Under the pieces are notes generated by a model. That model saw only the letters and a program-made list of their open reading frames with translations. It had not been told where the DNA came from and did not search any database. A DNA stretch of 64,000 nt from Heterocephalus glaber (Eukaryota > Chordata > Mammalia > Rodentia > Bathyergidae): assembly GCF_000247695.1 (NCBI RefSeq), contig NW_004624805.1, positions 58,795 through 122,794 on the forward strand, written 5' to 3'. A program made the translations under genes and the position numbers. Positions 1-11,046 of this stretch are shown here, in pieces; position 1 is the stretch's first letter; each line of letters starts with the position of its first letter.

Positions 1-380
1 ATTTTTCCAGCACCATTTATTAAAGAGGCTATCTTTCCTCCTTTGAGGGTGTTTGGCTCCTTTGTTGAAGATGAGGTGGCTGATATGTCTGGAGTTGTTT
101 CTGCATCTTCTAATCTGTTCCACTGACCCTCAGGCCTGTTTCTTTTCCAGTACTATGCTTTTTTTTTATCACAGTAGCTTTGTACTATAGTTTCAACTTG
201 GGGATTGTGATACCCCCTACTTTATCTTCATTGCCTAGAATTGCTTTTGGTATTCTAGGTCTCTTCTTGTTCCAAATGAATTTTTGGATTGTTTTCTCAA
301 GGTCTGTGAACTATGCTGTTGGAATTTCAGTTGGGATTGCATTGAATCTATATAGCAGTTTTTGAAGTATCGGCATTTTT

Positions 381-470
381 GGGGGGGGTTGGGGTACCAG
401 GGATCAAACTCAGGACCTTGTGCTTGCCAGCCAGGCAGGGTGCTACTGAACTAAATTCCCGGCCCTGGCC
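381..470 (-). mobile_element. ID SINE inside L1
   Basis: The element is in reverse orientation: a G-rich (tail-complement) start, then ggtaccagggatcaaactca, ending near aactaaattcccggccc. It is the reverse complement of the tRNA-derived ID head with A and B boxes. It interrupts the L1 ORF2 sequence, so it is younger than the L1. Confidence 0.8.
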
Positions 471-3400
471 ATTTTCACTATATTGGTTCTTCCTACCCAG
501 GAGCAAGGGATGTCTTTCCATTTTCTGATATCATCTTTGATCTCTTTTTTCAGAGTACTATACTTTTCAGAGTAGAGGTCTTTGATTTATTTCATTAGGT
601 TGATTCCTAGGTATTTCATCTTTTTTTTGGATGCTATTGTGAAAAGAGTTGTTTCTGCAGTTCCTCTCTCAGTGAGTCTGTTGTTTGTGTACAAGAAGGC
701 TATTGATTTTTGTGTGTTGATCTTGTATCCAGCTACTCTGCTAAATTTGGTCATTAAATTTACCAAAAGTCTGGAAGACTTGGTGGAGTTCTTGGGGTCT
801 TCTATATAGAATATCATGTAGTCTGCAAATAATGTCAATTTAAATTCTTTGTTTCCTATCTTTATCCCTTTTATTTCTTCCTCTTGTCAAATTGCTGTGG
901 CTCATGTTTCCAAGACTGTATTGAAAAGGAGTGGTGATAGTGGACATCCTTGTCTTGTTCCTGATTTTAGTGTGAAGGATTTCAGTTTTTGACCATTTAG
1001 TATGATACTGGCTGTTGGTTTTTCATAGATGGCTTTTATCAGATTGAGGTAGAGACTGTCTATTCCAATTTTCTGTAGAGTTTTTTTTTATCATGAATGG
1101 GTGTTGGATTTTGTTGAATGCTTTTTCTGCATCTATTGAGATGATCATATGTTTTTGTCTTTGGCTTTATTAATATAGTGTATTACATTTATTGATTTGT
1201 GTATGTTGAAGCATCCCTGCATCCCTGGGATGAATCCCACTTGGTCAGGGTGTCTGATCTTTTTGCTGATCTTCTGCATTCTGTTTCCCAGTACCTTATT
1301 GAGGATTTTTGCATCTATGTTCATCAGTGAGATTGGCCTACATTTCCGGTTTTGGTTGGGTCTTTCTCTGCTTTGGGGATCAAGGTGATCCTTGCTTCCC
1401 AGAATGAATTTGGGAGTATTGTTCCCCTTTCAATTTCATTGAAGAGTTTAAACAGTAGTGGCAATAGTTCTTCTCTAAATGTCTTGTAGAATTCATCAGT
1501 GAAGCCATCAGGACCTGAGATTTTCTTCATTGATAAGTTTTTAATTATGTTTTCAATTTCATCTATTGATATTGGGTTGAATTTTTAGGTCTTCTTCATT
1601 CAACTTTGGTAATTCATATGTATCTAGAAATCTGTCCTTTCTGCTGTGTTTCCCATCTTATTAGTGTATAGGTTCTCAAGGTAAGTATTGATGATCTTCT
1701 GGATTTCTGCTGGGTCTGTTGTAATTTCACCCTTTTCATTCCTAATTGCCATGGATTTGGGTCTTTTCTTTCCTTTTTCTGATAAGGTTGGCTAAGGGTT
1801 TGTCAATTTTGTTGATTATTTCAAAGAACCAACTCCAGGCTTCATTGATTTTTTGTATCATTCTTAGTCTCCATTGCATTGACTTCTGCTCTGATCTTTA
1901 TAATTTCCTCCCTCGTATGAGATTTGGATTTGTCCTGCTCTTCTTTTTCTACAAGCTTGAGGTTCAGTATCAGGTTGTTTATTTGAAGTCGCTCTGTTTT
2001 CCTAATATGAGTATTCACTGCTATGAATTTCCCTTGTAAGACTGTTTTCATTGGCTCCCATAGATTCTGATATGTTTTATTGGCATTGTCATTTATTTGA
2101 AGGAACTGTCTGATTTCTTCTTTAATTTCCTCTGTGACCCATTGGTGTTTAGAAGTGTGCTGTTGAATTTCCATGAGTTTATGAAATTCTTGTGGTTTCT
2201 TTTCATATTGGTCTCCAATTTCATCATACTATGGTCTGATAATATACACAAGATAACTTCAATTCCTTGGCATTTACTTAAACATGTTCTATGTGCAGGT
2301 TTGTGGTCTATTTTGGAGAAAGACCCATGTGCAGCTGAAAAGAATTTGTATTCTTATTTTGTGGAGTGGAACACTCTGAAAACATCTGTTAAGTGCATTT
2401 GTTCAAGAGTTTGGTTGAGTTCTAGTATTTTGTTGTTTATTTTTGGTGTAGTTGATCTATTTGTGACAGTGGGGTATTGAGGTCCCCCAGTACTATTGTA
2501 TTAGTGCTTATTTGATTTTCCATGTCTGTTAGTATTTGTTTTATATAGTTGGGTGAACTAGTATTTGGTGCATATATATTTATGATTGTCATCTCTTCCT
2601 CTGAAATTTTTCCCTTTACAAGGATGTAGTGGCCTTCTTTGTCTCTCTTAATTAGTGTTCATTTGAAATCCATTTGATCTGCAAATAGGACAACAAATAG
2701 GATAGTTACTGCTGCTTTTTCGAGGGGGGTCCTGTTGCATGGAGTATTGTTTTCCACCCTTTAACTTTCAGTCTATGAGTTTCTTTTTGAATTAAGTGTG
2801 TTTGTTGTCTGCAGCATATTGTTGGATCTTGCTTTTGACCCATTATGCCAGTCTATTTCTTTTGATTGGTGAATTGAGCCAATTAACATTGACGGTTATA
2901 ACTGGTATGTATTGCCTTATCCTTGACTTATCCTGTTATGACCTTTTCTTATTGTTGGATTCTCCCCCTTTGCATTTAATTTCTTGTCTTGTCTGTTGGA
3001 TTCATTCTTCTGAGCTTCCTGGGGTTATGATCCTCATTGTCTTTCCCTAGGATACTGTTTAAAATTGTTTGGAGCACTGGTTTGGTATTCATCAAGGTCC
3101 TCAGGTGCTCTTTGTCATAAGAGTAACTTATTTCTCCATCAATTTTGAAAGACATTTTTGCAGGGTACATCAGTCTGGGTTGGAAGCTGTTTTCTTTTAG
3201 GGCTTGAAACACTTCACTCTTCTTGACTTGAGGATTTATGTTGAGAAGTCTGCTGTGATTCTGATGGGCTTTCCTTTGTATGTGATTTATTTCTTTTCTC
3301 TAACTGCTTGTAGGATTTTGTTCCTCTGTTAGGTTTCTGGAATCTTAACTATTATATGCCTTGGTACAGTTTTTTATTCATGGCTAGTTGGAGTCCTATA

Positions 3401-4195
3401 TGCCTCATTTATCTGTATGTCAAATTCTTTTCCCCTGCTTGGGAAGTTTTCTGCCATTACTTCTGTGAACAGGTTTTTTATGTCATTTCTACTCTCTCCT
3501 GTTTTTTCATTGACTCTGATCAGTCTTGTTACTTTTCTTTGCATCATCTAGCAGTGCTGCATTGATTTTTCATGGTCCCTTACTATTTTTAAGAAATTTT
3601 CTTTTCCTGGTCACTATCTGCAATCCTGTCTTCTATATCTGATATTCTGTCCTCACATTGGCTCATTCTGCTGTGTAGACTTTCGATGGAGTTTTTAATC
3701 TCCTGGAAATCTATTTGCATCTGTTTTATGGATTCCATTTGTTTCCAATGTTGGGATTCCATAATGTTCCTTAGCTCCTTTATTTTTTTTTAATCTGTGT
3801 CTGCTCTAGAGTTATTAATCATGTCTTGGACTATGGACACAATCTCTGCTGTTATCTGAAAAATTATTTCTGATATCATTTTTCCAGATCCTCTTTTGTT
3901 GCCAGTTCAGGGAGTCCCAATGGTTGAGTATCAGATTGTTCCATCTCATTCCCCCTTGGGATTGCCTTAGGTGATCTGGAAGTCTGGTTTTGAGACTTGT
4001 TTATGTGTCTTCCCATTTCAACAGCTGCAGCCTGCTGTGCCTTTGTTGAGGTGACTTTCTGCTTCACCCAGGGGGCTTCAATTCTCAGGAAGCCTCAGAG
4101 AAGCCTTTTCTCTGCTCCTCACCACTGCGCCAATTCCTGGGTTCAGAAGGTGGCCTTCTGGATCCCTACACCGCCCTGCTGTCCAGGCAGGGTTC

Positions 4196-4517
4196 TGGCT
4201 GGGGTCTGTGCACACTTGGGATGGTATCTGGGCATGCCTTTGGCTGGGGCCTGACCCCCTGCAATAGCTGTTGTCTGGAAGGGCCTTTGGCTGGGGACTG
4301 TGCCCCTGAGTCACTGGTGTCTGAGCAGGCTTCTGGCTGGGGTATACATGCATTTACCGATGATATCTGGGAAGGCCTCTAGCTGTTGCCTGCATACCTG
4401 CTTAGCTCTTTTTCAGGTTGGCTTTTGGCTGGGGCCTGTGGGCCCAAGCTGCTGGTGTCTGGGCAGGGCCCTGGCTGGGACCTGCACACCTGTGCCACTC
4501 TGATCCACACAGGCTTC
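4196..4517 (-). repeat. ~46-bp tandem array in L1 5' region
   Basis: The core TGGCTGGGG recurs at 4196, 4241, 4288, 4334, 4380 (degenerate), 4426 and 4472, giving a period of 45-47 bp over about seven units. Each unit also carries a tctgggcaggcctt-like segment. It sits upstream of ORF1 of the minus-strand L1, in the position of the L1 5' UTR/promoter. Confidence 0.8.
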
Positions 4518-4526
4518 TCTCTCTGC

Positions 4527-4622
4527 TTTTTTTTTTGAGAAAGGATCTCATTATGTAGTCCAGGCTGGCCTTGAACTTGCTATGTAGTCCAGGTTGACCT
4601 AGACCTGAAGATCCACCATCTC
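4527..4622 (-). mobile_element. B1 SINE fragment
   Basis: This is a reverse-orientation B1: poly-T, then gagaaaggatctcattatg, tagtccaggctggccttgaa and a second copy of 'ctatgtagtccagg' reflecting the internal duplication typical of B1. It abuts the 5' end of the L1. Confidence 0.75.
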
Positions 4623-4837
4623 TTCCTTATATACCTGTATTGAATTATCACAGTGTACTCCATAAATAGGTATGATTATTACATAAATTAAAAAGAAAAA
4701 AATAAATGTTACGAATGTAAATATTATGTACCGCAAATATGTACCATTAAAAATAAAAAATGATTCCTTGAGTGGCAGCAGTCATTTATTAGAACAAATC
4801 TACAAATAACTCAGTTTCTTGGGCTACTTTACCCAAA

Positions 4838-5195
4838 TGTGTTAGACCTGGTAATTGATAAAGAACAGCAATTTCATACTTCTGTTTCATACTTCTGGAG
4901 GCTGGGAAGTCTAAGGTAAAGGTGTTAGCAAATTTGCTATCTGGTGAGGGCCTGTTTCCTGGTGAGGGACTGTTTCTCATAGATGGAGATTTGTTGCTGC
5001 AACCTGGCACAGCAGAAAGGGAAAATAGCTCCCCCAAGTCTCTTTTATGAATGCACTAATCCCACTCATGAGGGAAGAGGCCTCAGCTAATCACTTCCTA
5101 AAGCCCTGACTTCTCCATACTATTGCATTGTGGAGTAGCTTTCAACATGTGAATGAGGGAGCCAAGCATTTAGACCAAAGCACCATAGCAATTGG
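4838..5195 (-). mobile_element. MaLR-like LTR, reverse orientation
   Basis: Order of segments: ggtaattgataaagaacagc, ggaggctgggaagtctaagg, ggtgagggcctg, cactcatgagggaagaggcc, then caacatgtgaatgaggga. This matches the general pattern of reverse-oriented MaLR (MST/MLT-type) solo LTRs. The family is not resolved. The stretches around it (4623-4837 and 5196-5343) show nothing I recognise. Confidence 0.55.
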
Positions 5196-5343
5196 ATAGT
5201 ACTCTATATCTAAAATACAAATTAAAAAGATTATGAAGACAAATGTTCAAACATAATGAATTATAGTAATACTGTAATACAGTAATGACTTGGGGATGTT
5301 TAAGCTTTGAATTCACATTTTACTTTTCCAAGCATTTTCTTAC

Positions 5344-5564
5344 CTTCTGTTATTCTTTCCATATATTTCTGCACATATTTATTCACCATTTGAATGGTCT
5401 TAATGACTTCATTCCACACCCACCACTTGCTGTGAAATCCATCAATCACATACCAGTTCTGATGCTGTTCTTGATAATATTGCCTAATTGTGCCAATATT
5501 TTTATGGTACACTGCATTCTTGATAGCTATAATCTGGGCACTATTGTGTAAAGGATAAGGCAAA
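5344..5564 (-). CDS. AK9: AK9 exon, in-window 19
   Basis: This 221-nt exon encodes LPYPLHNSAQIIAIKNAVYH, KNIGTIRQYYQEQHQNWYVI, DGFHSKWWVWNEVIK and NKYVQKYMERITE. IRQYYQEQHQNWYVIDG is the C-terminal kinase helix and strand, highly conserved in AK9. The donor is GAAG|gtaaga. The next coding exon of the gene is not found in 1-5343, so it lies beyond the window. Confidence 0.95.
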
Positions 5565-5669
5565 CTAATAGGGAGACATAGAAGAATGGAAAAAGCTGTA
5601 AAAAACATACTTTCTTCCCTTGGACATCAAAAGTTCATTTTTTATCATTGTTTTCATCATGTATATTAC
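5565..5669 (-). other. Short AK9 intron
   Basis: This 105-bp GT-AG intron lies between in-window exons 18 and 19. It is the only short intron in the window; all others here exceed 300 bp. Confidence 0.85.
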
Positions 5670-5816
5670 CTGAGTTCATTTCTTTTTTCCAAGAGCAATC
5701 TTCTGAAAATCTCCTCAGAAGGTACTTCCAACTCAAAGACAATCATAGGAATGATTGACCTTGTTTCCAAGAGATCCATTTGGTGTGTAGTTACAGGGTA
5801 TCCATCGATAATGACA
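5670..5816 (-). CDS. AK9: AK9 exon, in-window 18 (DGYP motif)
   Basis: This 147-nt exon encodes VIIDGYPVTTHQMDLLETRS, IIPMIVFELEVPSEEIFRRL and LLEKRNEL. VIIDGYP stands where other kinases have FILDGFPR, so the Arg is replaced by Val, as I recall for human AK9. The acceptor is ctttattag and the donor CTCAG|gtaata. The following intron is only 105 bp. Confidence 0.93.
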
Positions 5817-6149
5817 CTAATAAAGAGAAAAATGAAAATAAAACTTCACATTTCTTTCCTTTCATAATTCCTTTCTGTCTTCTAAGCTTTTCCTTATGTA
5901 ACTCAAATTATTTTCTTTGTATTTCCCCTTCTTCATTTCTATGTCTTAGACCTCAGCCAGCCCAAGAGCCTTGAGGTGAGCAGTACACATATGGACATAG
6001 TTCAGAAGGAAGAGGTAGGAGAGGCTGACAACATCACAGAACTAAGTTTTAGCAGAATTTGGGAGAAAACTCATCAATCCCTTGAGCACATGTTCCATTG
6101 GTACTGTTAAACTAAGCATGAACAGTAGGAAGCACAAAGACAGACCTAG

Positions 6150-6290
6150 GCTTGAAACCTGGTTTAAACTCCTGAACATCAATTTCTAATAAAATAAAGA
6201 AAATTATATTTAACCCTTAGTGTTGTTTTAAGAACTGGAGAACAGGCACTGTATATAAGGTCTGGCACATGTCAGCTACTCAGTCAGTAA
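6150..6290 (+). mobile_element. MIR-like SINE fragment
   Basis: Aaacctggtttaaactcctg, then a T-rich core, 'gttttaagaactgga' and 'ataaggtctggcacatg' follow the MIR consensus order. It is old and divergent. Confidence 0.5.
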
Positions 6291-6938
6291 TCACAGGTAT
6301 TCTGTGAGGAGAGATTCTGTTGTAGCTATTCTGGGAGGAGGCTGGGATGCAGAAGGGGAGAGGGAAAGCCAGTGAGAGGAACCTGATGATACCTGGGTAG
6401 AAAGCATTCCTTCTGGACTCATCATGCATGCCTCTGAGCAAAAAGGGTAAAGAGAATTTAAATCAGTCCAACAGTCTGAGATAATGAGACTGTTACTATC
6501 AAACTGAGAGGCATTGATAAAAAAAAAAGCCTGCTCAGAAATTCTGGGAGTTGTCTCAGAAGTCAGGCAACTCAGGAGCTGCTGGCTGACAGCCATCAGC
6601 AGCAGGGTCTCAGCCACAGGACGTGCTCCCCAGCCAAGTCTCATGGCAGAGAGGACTGCAAATGAACAGAGCTAGACCACTGCCTTGGAGAATGAATGAG
6701 GCTGCCATGCCTTTTGTTTTGTTCTTAGTAGCTAGTAAACTGCAGACAACACAAGCTTGTGTGGCATTAAAGGAGGGCCACTGCTACCTTGTGGGGAGCT
6801 GGGCCAGAATGACCACATCCCTGAGACCAGCACTGTCTGATAGGCAAGAGGGCTGCTCTGCAAAAATTTCATGGGGCAGTGAGAAGCACTATGCAGTGTA
6901 GAAATCACGTTGCCTCCTTTGCGGACTGAGAAAGCCTA

Positions 6939-7124
6939 CAGCGGTGGTGGTGAACCTTTTAGAGACTGAGTGCCCAAACTGCAACCCAAAACCCACTTAT
7001 TTATTGCAAAGTGCCAACACTGCAACTCAGTTTTTAAAAAATAGCTATTATGTGATCCTCAGCTGCTGGAGTTACTTGACTCACGTGGCAACATGCGTGC
7101 CACAGGTTCACCACCGATAACCTG
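6939..7124. mobile_element. hAT-like MITE, copy 1
   Basis: Terminal inverted repeats: cggtggtggtgaacc at 6942-6956 against ggttcaccaccg at 7105-7116 (12 bp apart from one extra GGT in the left arm). Subterminal gtgccaa/tgccac motifs are present. It has no coding capacity. A related element is at 60145-60222. Confidence 0.6.
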
Positions 7125-7484
7125 GAGGTTCTCATACAACTCACGTTTCTGCAGGGAGTGGTGTGGCACAACGTGGCCTGCTTGCTAATGTGGCAGGTGA
7201 GTATTCAAGTCAAATTTTACCTTGACAGGAAATTAAAATATGTATCCATACACATACAGCTCACACATTCTCTAGCTATGTTTACTCACAATCCTCTGTG
7301 CCATGAGACTTCACAAGATAGCATAGGGAACACGTTCTGTGTCTCAGGCCAAACCTGCTCAGCATTTGAGAAGTAGCTTGTGCCTTTTATAAGAACTTAA
7401 ACCCTGTTTAAAATAAGTACAGTATCTTAGATTGCTACTGAACCATTTCTTGAAAGATGTATCTCCCTCACTTCACTTGCTTAC

Positions 7485-7686
7485 CCTGCAGTACTGCATG
7501 CACTGTCCATCAGAGAAAGGTCCAAGGCTTGAACAGTTAGCTCATCCGGCACTGTCATTCCCTTATGAAGATGCCAGTTTAACATAAGTGCCAGCTCTGT
7601 TTCTGGGTGGTGGCTCAGTACACTTCTCAAAGCTTCTCCTACTGACAAATGTTTTAAGCCATATTCACTTGCAAGTTTTTTGGCAA
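7485..7686 (-). CDS. AK9: AK9 exon, in-window 17 (NMP-binding segment)
   Basis: This 202-nt exon encodes VAKKLASEYGLKHLSVGEAL, RSVLSHHPETELALMLNWHL and HKGMTVPDELTVQALDLSL. The order 'P-loop helix, xHLSxGxxLR, GxxVPDEL' is the standard acceptor-nucleotide half of an adenylate kinase. The acceptor is tgttttgtag and the donor GCAGG|gtaagc. Confidence 0.95.
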
Positions 7687-7903
7687 CTACAAAACATAAA
7701 ACATTAAACTTGTTTAATTTCACATATTCATCAATAAACTTTACTTTCAGGTTCTGGTTAATGACATCAAGAGCAAGCTAATTTCCATATTCTTCAAAGA
7801 AATTTGCAAATAAAATTGCCACATTTTACTGAATTAATGATTGTCAAAGATCAGCTATTATTACTACTTCAGGTTTGGGGATGGTGGATCAGTTAATGAG
7901 CTA

Positions 7904-7907
<4 letters not shown>

Positions 7908-7952
<45 letters not shown>
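7908..7952. repeat. (TG)n microsatellite
   Basis: This is an uninterrupted GT run ending in gtatgtatg, about 45 bp. Confidence 0.95.
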
Positions 7953-8691
7953 TTTATAGCCAAGCCAATGTCTAAGTACCTTTCCTGAGGCATAAGGTGG
8001 TAACATTTTTCAGAGGACTGCAGTAATACCATGTGTACTCTCAAATATGTGTGCCACATATTGACACTATGTGAAAAATAACAAATAACCTGTTTCACTG
8101 GTTACCACTCCTGTTTGTCTGCTTATGGATTCCACACTGCAATAAGTGTACCCTATACAGATAATCATTTAGGAAATATTTTTTAAAAATTATAATGGTA
8201 TGACTAATATTGTAACAGTGATTGATAGCTCACAGGGTAATTTTTCTTCTGTGACATTTTTCCCCATTAATTCCTTTGTTCTAGATATCAATGTTCTAGA
8301 GTTGTGGGGAAATATCATTATTTCTTAACATGAAAATGACTCATATTAAGAGGTCTAAATTGTCAGACTTTTCATCTGAAGAGCTGGGACACAAAGCTAC
8401 CCTTTATTATTTGTGGTGACAAATTAAACTTTGACTTTGTCTTCCCCTTCAATCTCTATACAGCCATTGAAGTGTATTAGTTATCTCTGAAATATATCCT
8501 GTACCATTTCATTCTATCTGTAACAAATTACTGTTCATGTTGTGCTCACATCGTCTTGAAACAGTACAACCAATTTTGGGACCAACTGTCTTAACAAGAA
8601 CAAAAAGTACAGTTTAAGTTACAAAAAATGCAACATCACAGGAGTAAAATTTATCAAAGTCCTTTTATGACAATGATTAAGATTACTGATT

Positions 8692-9095
8692 CGTGCTTTG
8701 TTATGGTTGTGTCTAGATGTCCCCCAAAGCCTCATGCAGTCATAGATGGGGCTTTTTCAGAGGTGGCTGGATCTAGAGTGTGTGATGTTGGGATTCATTT
8801 ATGGTGCAATGACAGGATCAAGGGCACTAGGATTAAGGGTGTGTTACCTACCCTAAATAGCTTGGGTAAGATATAAGGGATAGAAAGAGCTGTGGTTGTC
8901 CCTTGCTTGCACTGCTACCTTCTGTCTGCCATGGACTGTTTCTACGCTGTGATGCCCCGCTCCGAGCCAACCTGCCTTGGAGCCAGCCAATTATGGACTG
9001 AAACCTCTACAAACTGTGAGCTAAATAAACCTTTCCTCCCTTAACTTGTGGGTGTTGGGTAATTTGTCTCAGCAATGAGAAAAGTAACTAAGACA
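8692..9095 (+). mobile_element. MaLR-type LTR
   Basis: It starts tgctttgttatggttgtgtc and ends with aaactgtgagctaaataaac, then cagcaatgagaaaagtaact and aagaca. The 'ccaaagcctcatg' head and the AATAAA-bearing 3' end are typical of rodent ORR1/MT-like MaLR LTRs. Only the LTR is present. Confidence 0.7.
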
Positions 9096-9149
9096 CACTT
9101 TATTTTTTTAATTTTTAATTTTTTTATGTTTTGATACACTTTAAAATTA

Positions 9150-9352
9150 TTGTTCTGGTACTGAAGATTGAATCCAGGACCTTGTGCATGCTAGTCAAGT
9201 GCTCTACCACTGAGCAACACTCCATTTTGAAAAAATTTATTTTTAAGACAGGATCTCACTAAGTTGCCCACAATGGCCCCAAACTTGCAATCCCTCCTGC
9301 ATAAGCCTCTTGAGCCACTGGGATTACAGGTGTCTGCCACCACACCCGGCTG
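9150..9352 (-). mobile_element. Composite B1-ID SINE
   Basis: In reverse orientation it shows an ID part (attgaatccaggaccttgtg, accactgagcaacact) followed by a B1 part (agacaggatctcactaagtt, cactgggattacaggtgtct). The fused architecture has been described in squirrel-type rodents and relatives. Confidence 0.8.
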
Positions 9353-9696
9353 ATTTATACTTTTTCAACTATGGTCATGCACCATTTAACAATGGGATGT
9401 TCTTAGAACCCCATCGCTGTACTGCTGTCAGTTTGCAAACATCATAGAGTGCACTTACACAGACTAGGATGGCCATGACACAACTAGGTAATATGATCCT
9501 CTAATACACCACTGTGTATGTGGTCTGTCATTGACAGAAGTGTCACTCAGTGTATGACTATATTAATGTAGGAGTGTACACTTATACAATATTTTAATAC
9601 ATTTTAAACTAATATAATATTTTAAGATATTGTTCATAGTAAATTTTATAGTATCTTTTTAGGATATTTTACTATAATTATAAATGATAATAGTTT

Positions 9697-9787
9697 AGGG
9701 CTGCCCACTCAGGACCCCTCCTGCCTCTCAGGAGCTTTCCTATCAATAAATATCTTCCCACCTTAAAAAATAAACAAATAAATAAAT
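9697..9787 (+). mobile_element. Short retrocopy with poly(A) tail
   Basis: This 91-bp insert (agggctgcccactcaggacc ... caataaatatcttccc, then an A-rich tail) is bounded by a perfect 15-bp duplication, aaatgataatagttt, at 9682-9696 and 9788-9802. AATAAA lies about 15-20 bases before the tail, as in a polyadenylated transcript end. The source RNA is not identified. Confidence 0.85.
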
Positions 9788-10189
9788 AAATGATAATAGT
9801 TTGTAATTTCTTTTCCTGTATTATATGTTAGGTTTTGCTATCAGAATAGTAAATTTAAAATGGATCATATATCCTTTATTCTTTATTATATGTGATGTAT
9901 TTTTTAATAAAAAATAAGAATAAATTGAAAAGCTTAGTATCTTTTCTCTTGCTTATGAAAAAGCTTTTAAAAATACATAAATCTGTCCTTGACTTTTAAT
10001 TCTCTGACTGAAGGTCTGATGCACTTTTTCTGTAAGCCCATTTGATTCTGGGCTGTTCAGAGTCAGGCCATACTTCTGACTGTGGCCTGGGTCTGGAGGG
10101 TCCCTGGGCCCCATGTGACAGGCCTGGCCCTGGCCCGTGGTGGTCCTGTACAAGCCACATTAAGAGGCAGCCTCAGGGGACACACTCCA

Positions 10190-10392
10190 AGACAGTGCGT
10201 CTGAGGGGGGGTTGTCTCTTCTCCTCTCCTCCGCCCCCGTCCCTCTCTCTCTCCCCAGCCATGAGGGGAGCGGCTTTGCTCTGCTGTGCACTGCTCATAA
10301 CAATGTGCTGCCTCCCCAACCACAGACTGACACCCCCAAACTGTGAGCTCAAATACAGGTGTTTGTTACAGCAATGAGAAGGTGACTGATAT
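10190..10392 (+). mobile_element. MaLR-like LTR 3' portion
   Basis: Cccccaaactgtgagctcaa, then tttgttacagcaatgagaag and gtgactgata, parallels the 3' end of the LTR at 8692-9095. The upstream part is GC-rich and not assignable. Confidence 0.45.
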
Positions 10393-10538
10393 ACTTGATA
10401 TATTTCTCTTTGGCGGTTATTGGTCTACTTAGGTTTTCTGTCTCTTTCTGAGTCAATTTTGATAGCTGGTTTGTGGAGGAGGTCCTCCTGGACTTCAGGG
10501 GATCCTTGGGTGCTGGAGGAAAACAGAAACATGCTCAC

Positions 10539-10752
10539 CTGTAGTTTTCCCAGACCTTGGAGGCCCCACAATTATAATCCTAACAGGCATAGTAGGCTTA
10601 GCTTTGGGTTGGCGGATATATTTTATGGGGTTCTTCATGAATTTTTCCTTAGTTTCCTTACTAGATAAAAAATAAATATACTGACGATGGATTACAGGAT
10701 AAAGTGGATTCTCTGCATTTCCAACTGGCTGAAATGTTTCTCCTTCACTTAG
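10539..10752 (-). CDS. AK9: AK9 exon, in-window 16 (pre-kinase module + Walker A)
   Basis: This 214-nt exon encodes LSEGETFQPVGNAENPLYPV, IHRQYIYFLSSKETKEKFMK, NPIKYIRQ and PVRIIIVGPPRSGKTT. The IYFLSSKETKEKFM segment parallels IYYFSSAEAKEKFL of exon 9, showing that module and kinase domain are repeated as a pair. GPPRSGKT is an intact Walker A. The donor ACAG|gtgagc is consensus; the split codon is Val. Confidence 0.95.
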
Positions 10753-11046
10753 CTGCAACACAATTGAATTTATAAGTTATTTTAATTTATACATAGACAT
10801 TTCTTCCAAATACATTGAAAATCTGTAAAATAATAAAGCAAATCTCAATTATAGATAAATAAAACTATTACCAAATATTAATATTAAATAACTTAAATTT
10901 ATTTCATAGAAATACATAGTCAAAGTAATGTTTTCTAATGGGGTTTCAGTTAATGTCTTTTCTATATACTGAATATTTATGCCCAGGAGTGTAGATTGTG
11001 GCATTTTTTTTCACAAGCTAATTTATCCTCACAAATAGACCCATTC

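Larger units (their letters stand above)
1..4526 (-). mobile_element. L1 LINE, minus strand, truncated by window edge
   Basis: Read on the minus strand, this holds a GC-rich 5' region (about 4526-4030), ORF1p fragments (N-terminus near 4020; C-terminal FQALKENSFQPRLMYPAKMS near 3210) and ORF2p from about 2905 down to position 1 and beyond. The reverse transcriptase start (ISGPDGFTDEFYK) is at about 1520, and the catalytic FADD-type motif near 830 reads FADYM. Frames are broken by many stops and indels, so it is inactive. A reverse ID SINE is inserted at about 381-466. Part of the downstream AK9 intron. Confidence 0.93.
5817..7484 (-). other. AK9 intron 17-18
   Basis: It contains a probable MIR fragment (about 6150-6290) and a hAT-like MITE (about 6939-7124), described separately. 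The segment 6290-6935 has no recognisable repeat or coding content; the open frames there are short and without family features. Confidence 0.6.
7687..10538 (-). other. AK9 intron 16-17
   Basis: It contains a (TG)n tract (7908-7952), a MaLR-type LTR (8692-9095), a reverse B1-ID SINE (9150-9352), a tiny retrocopy with a 15-bp duplication (9682-9802) and another MaLR-like end (10190-10392). 7953-8690 and 9353-9681 are AT-rich and show no family I recognise. Confidence 0.6.
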
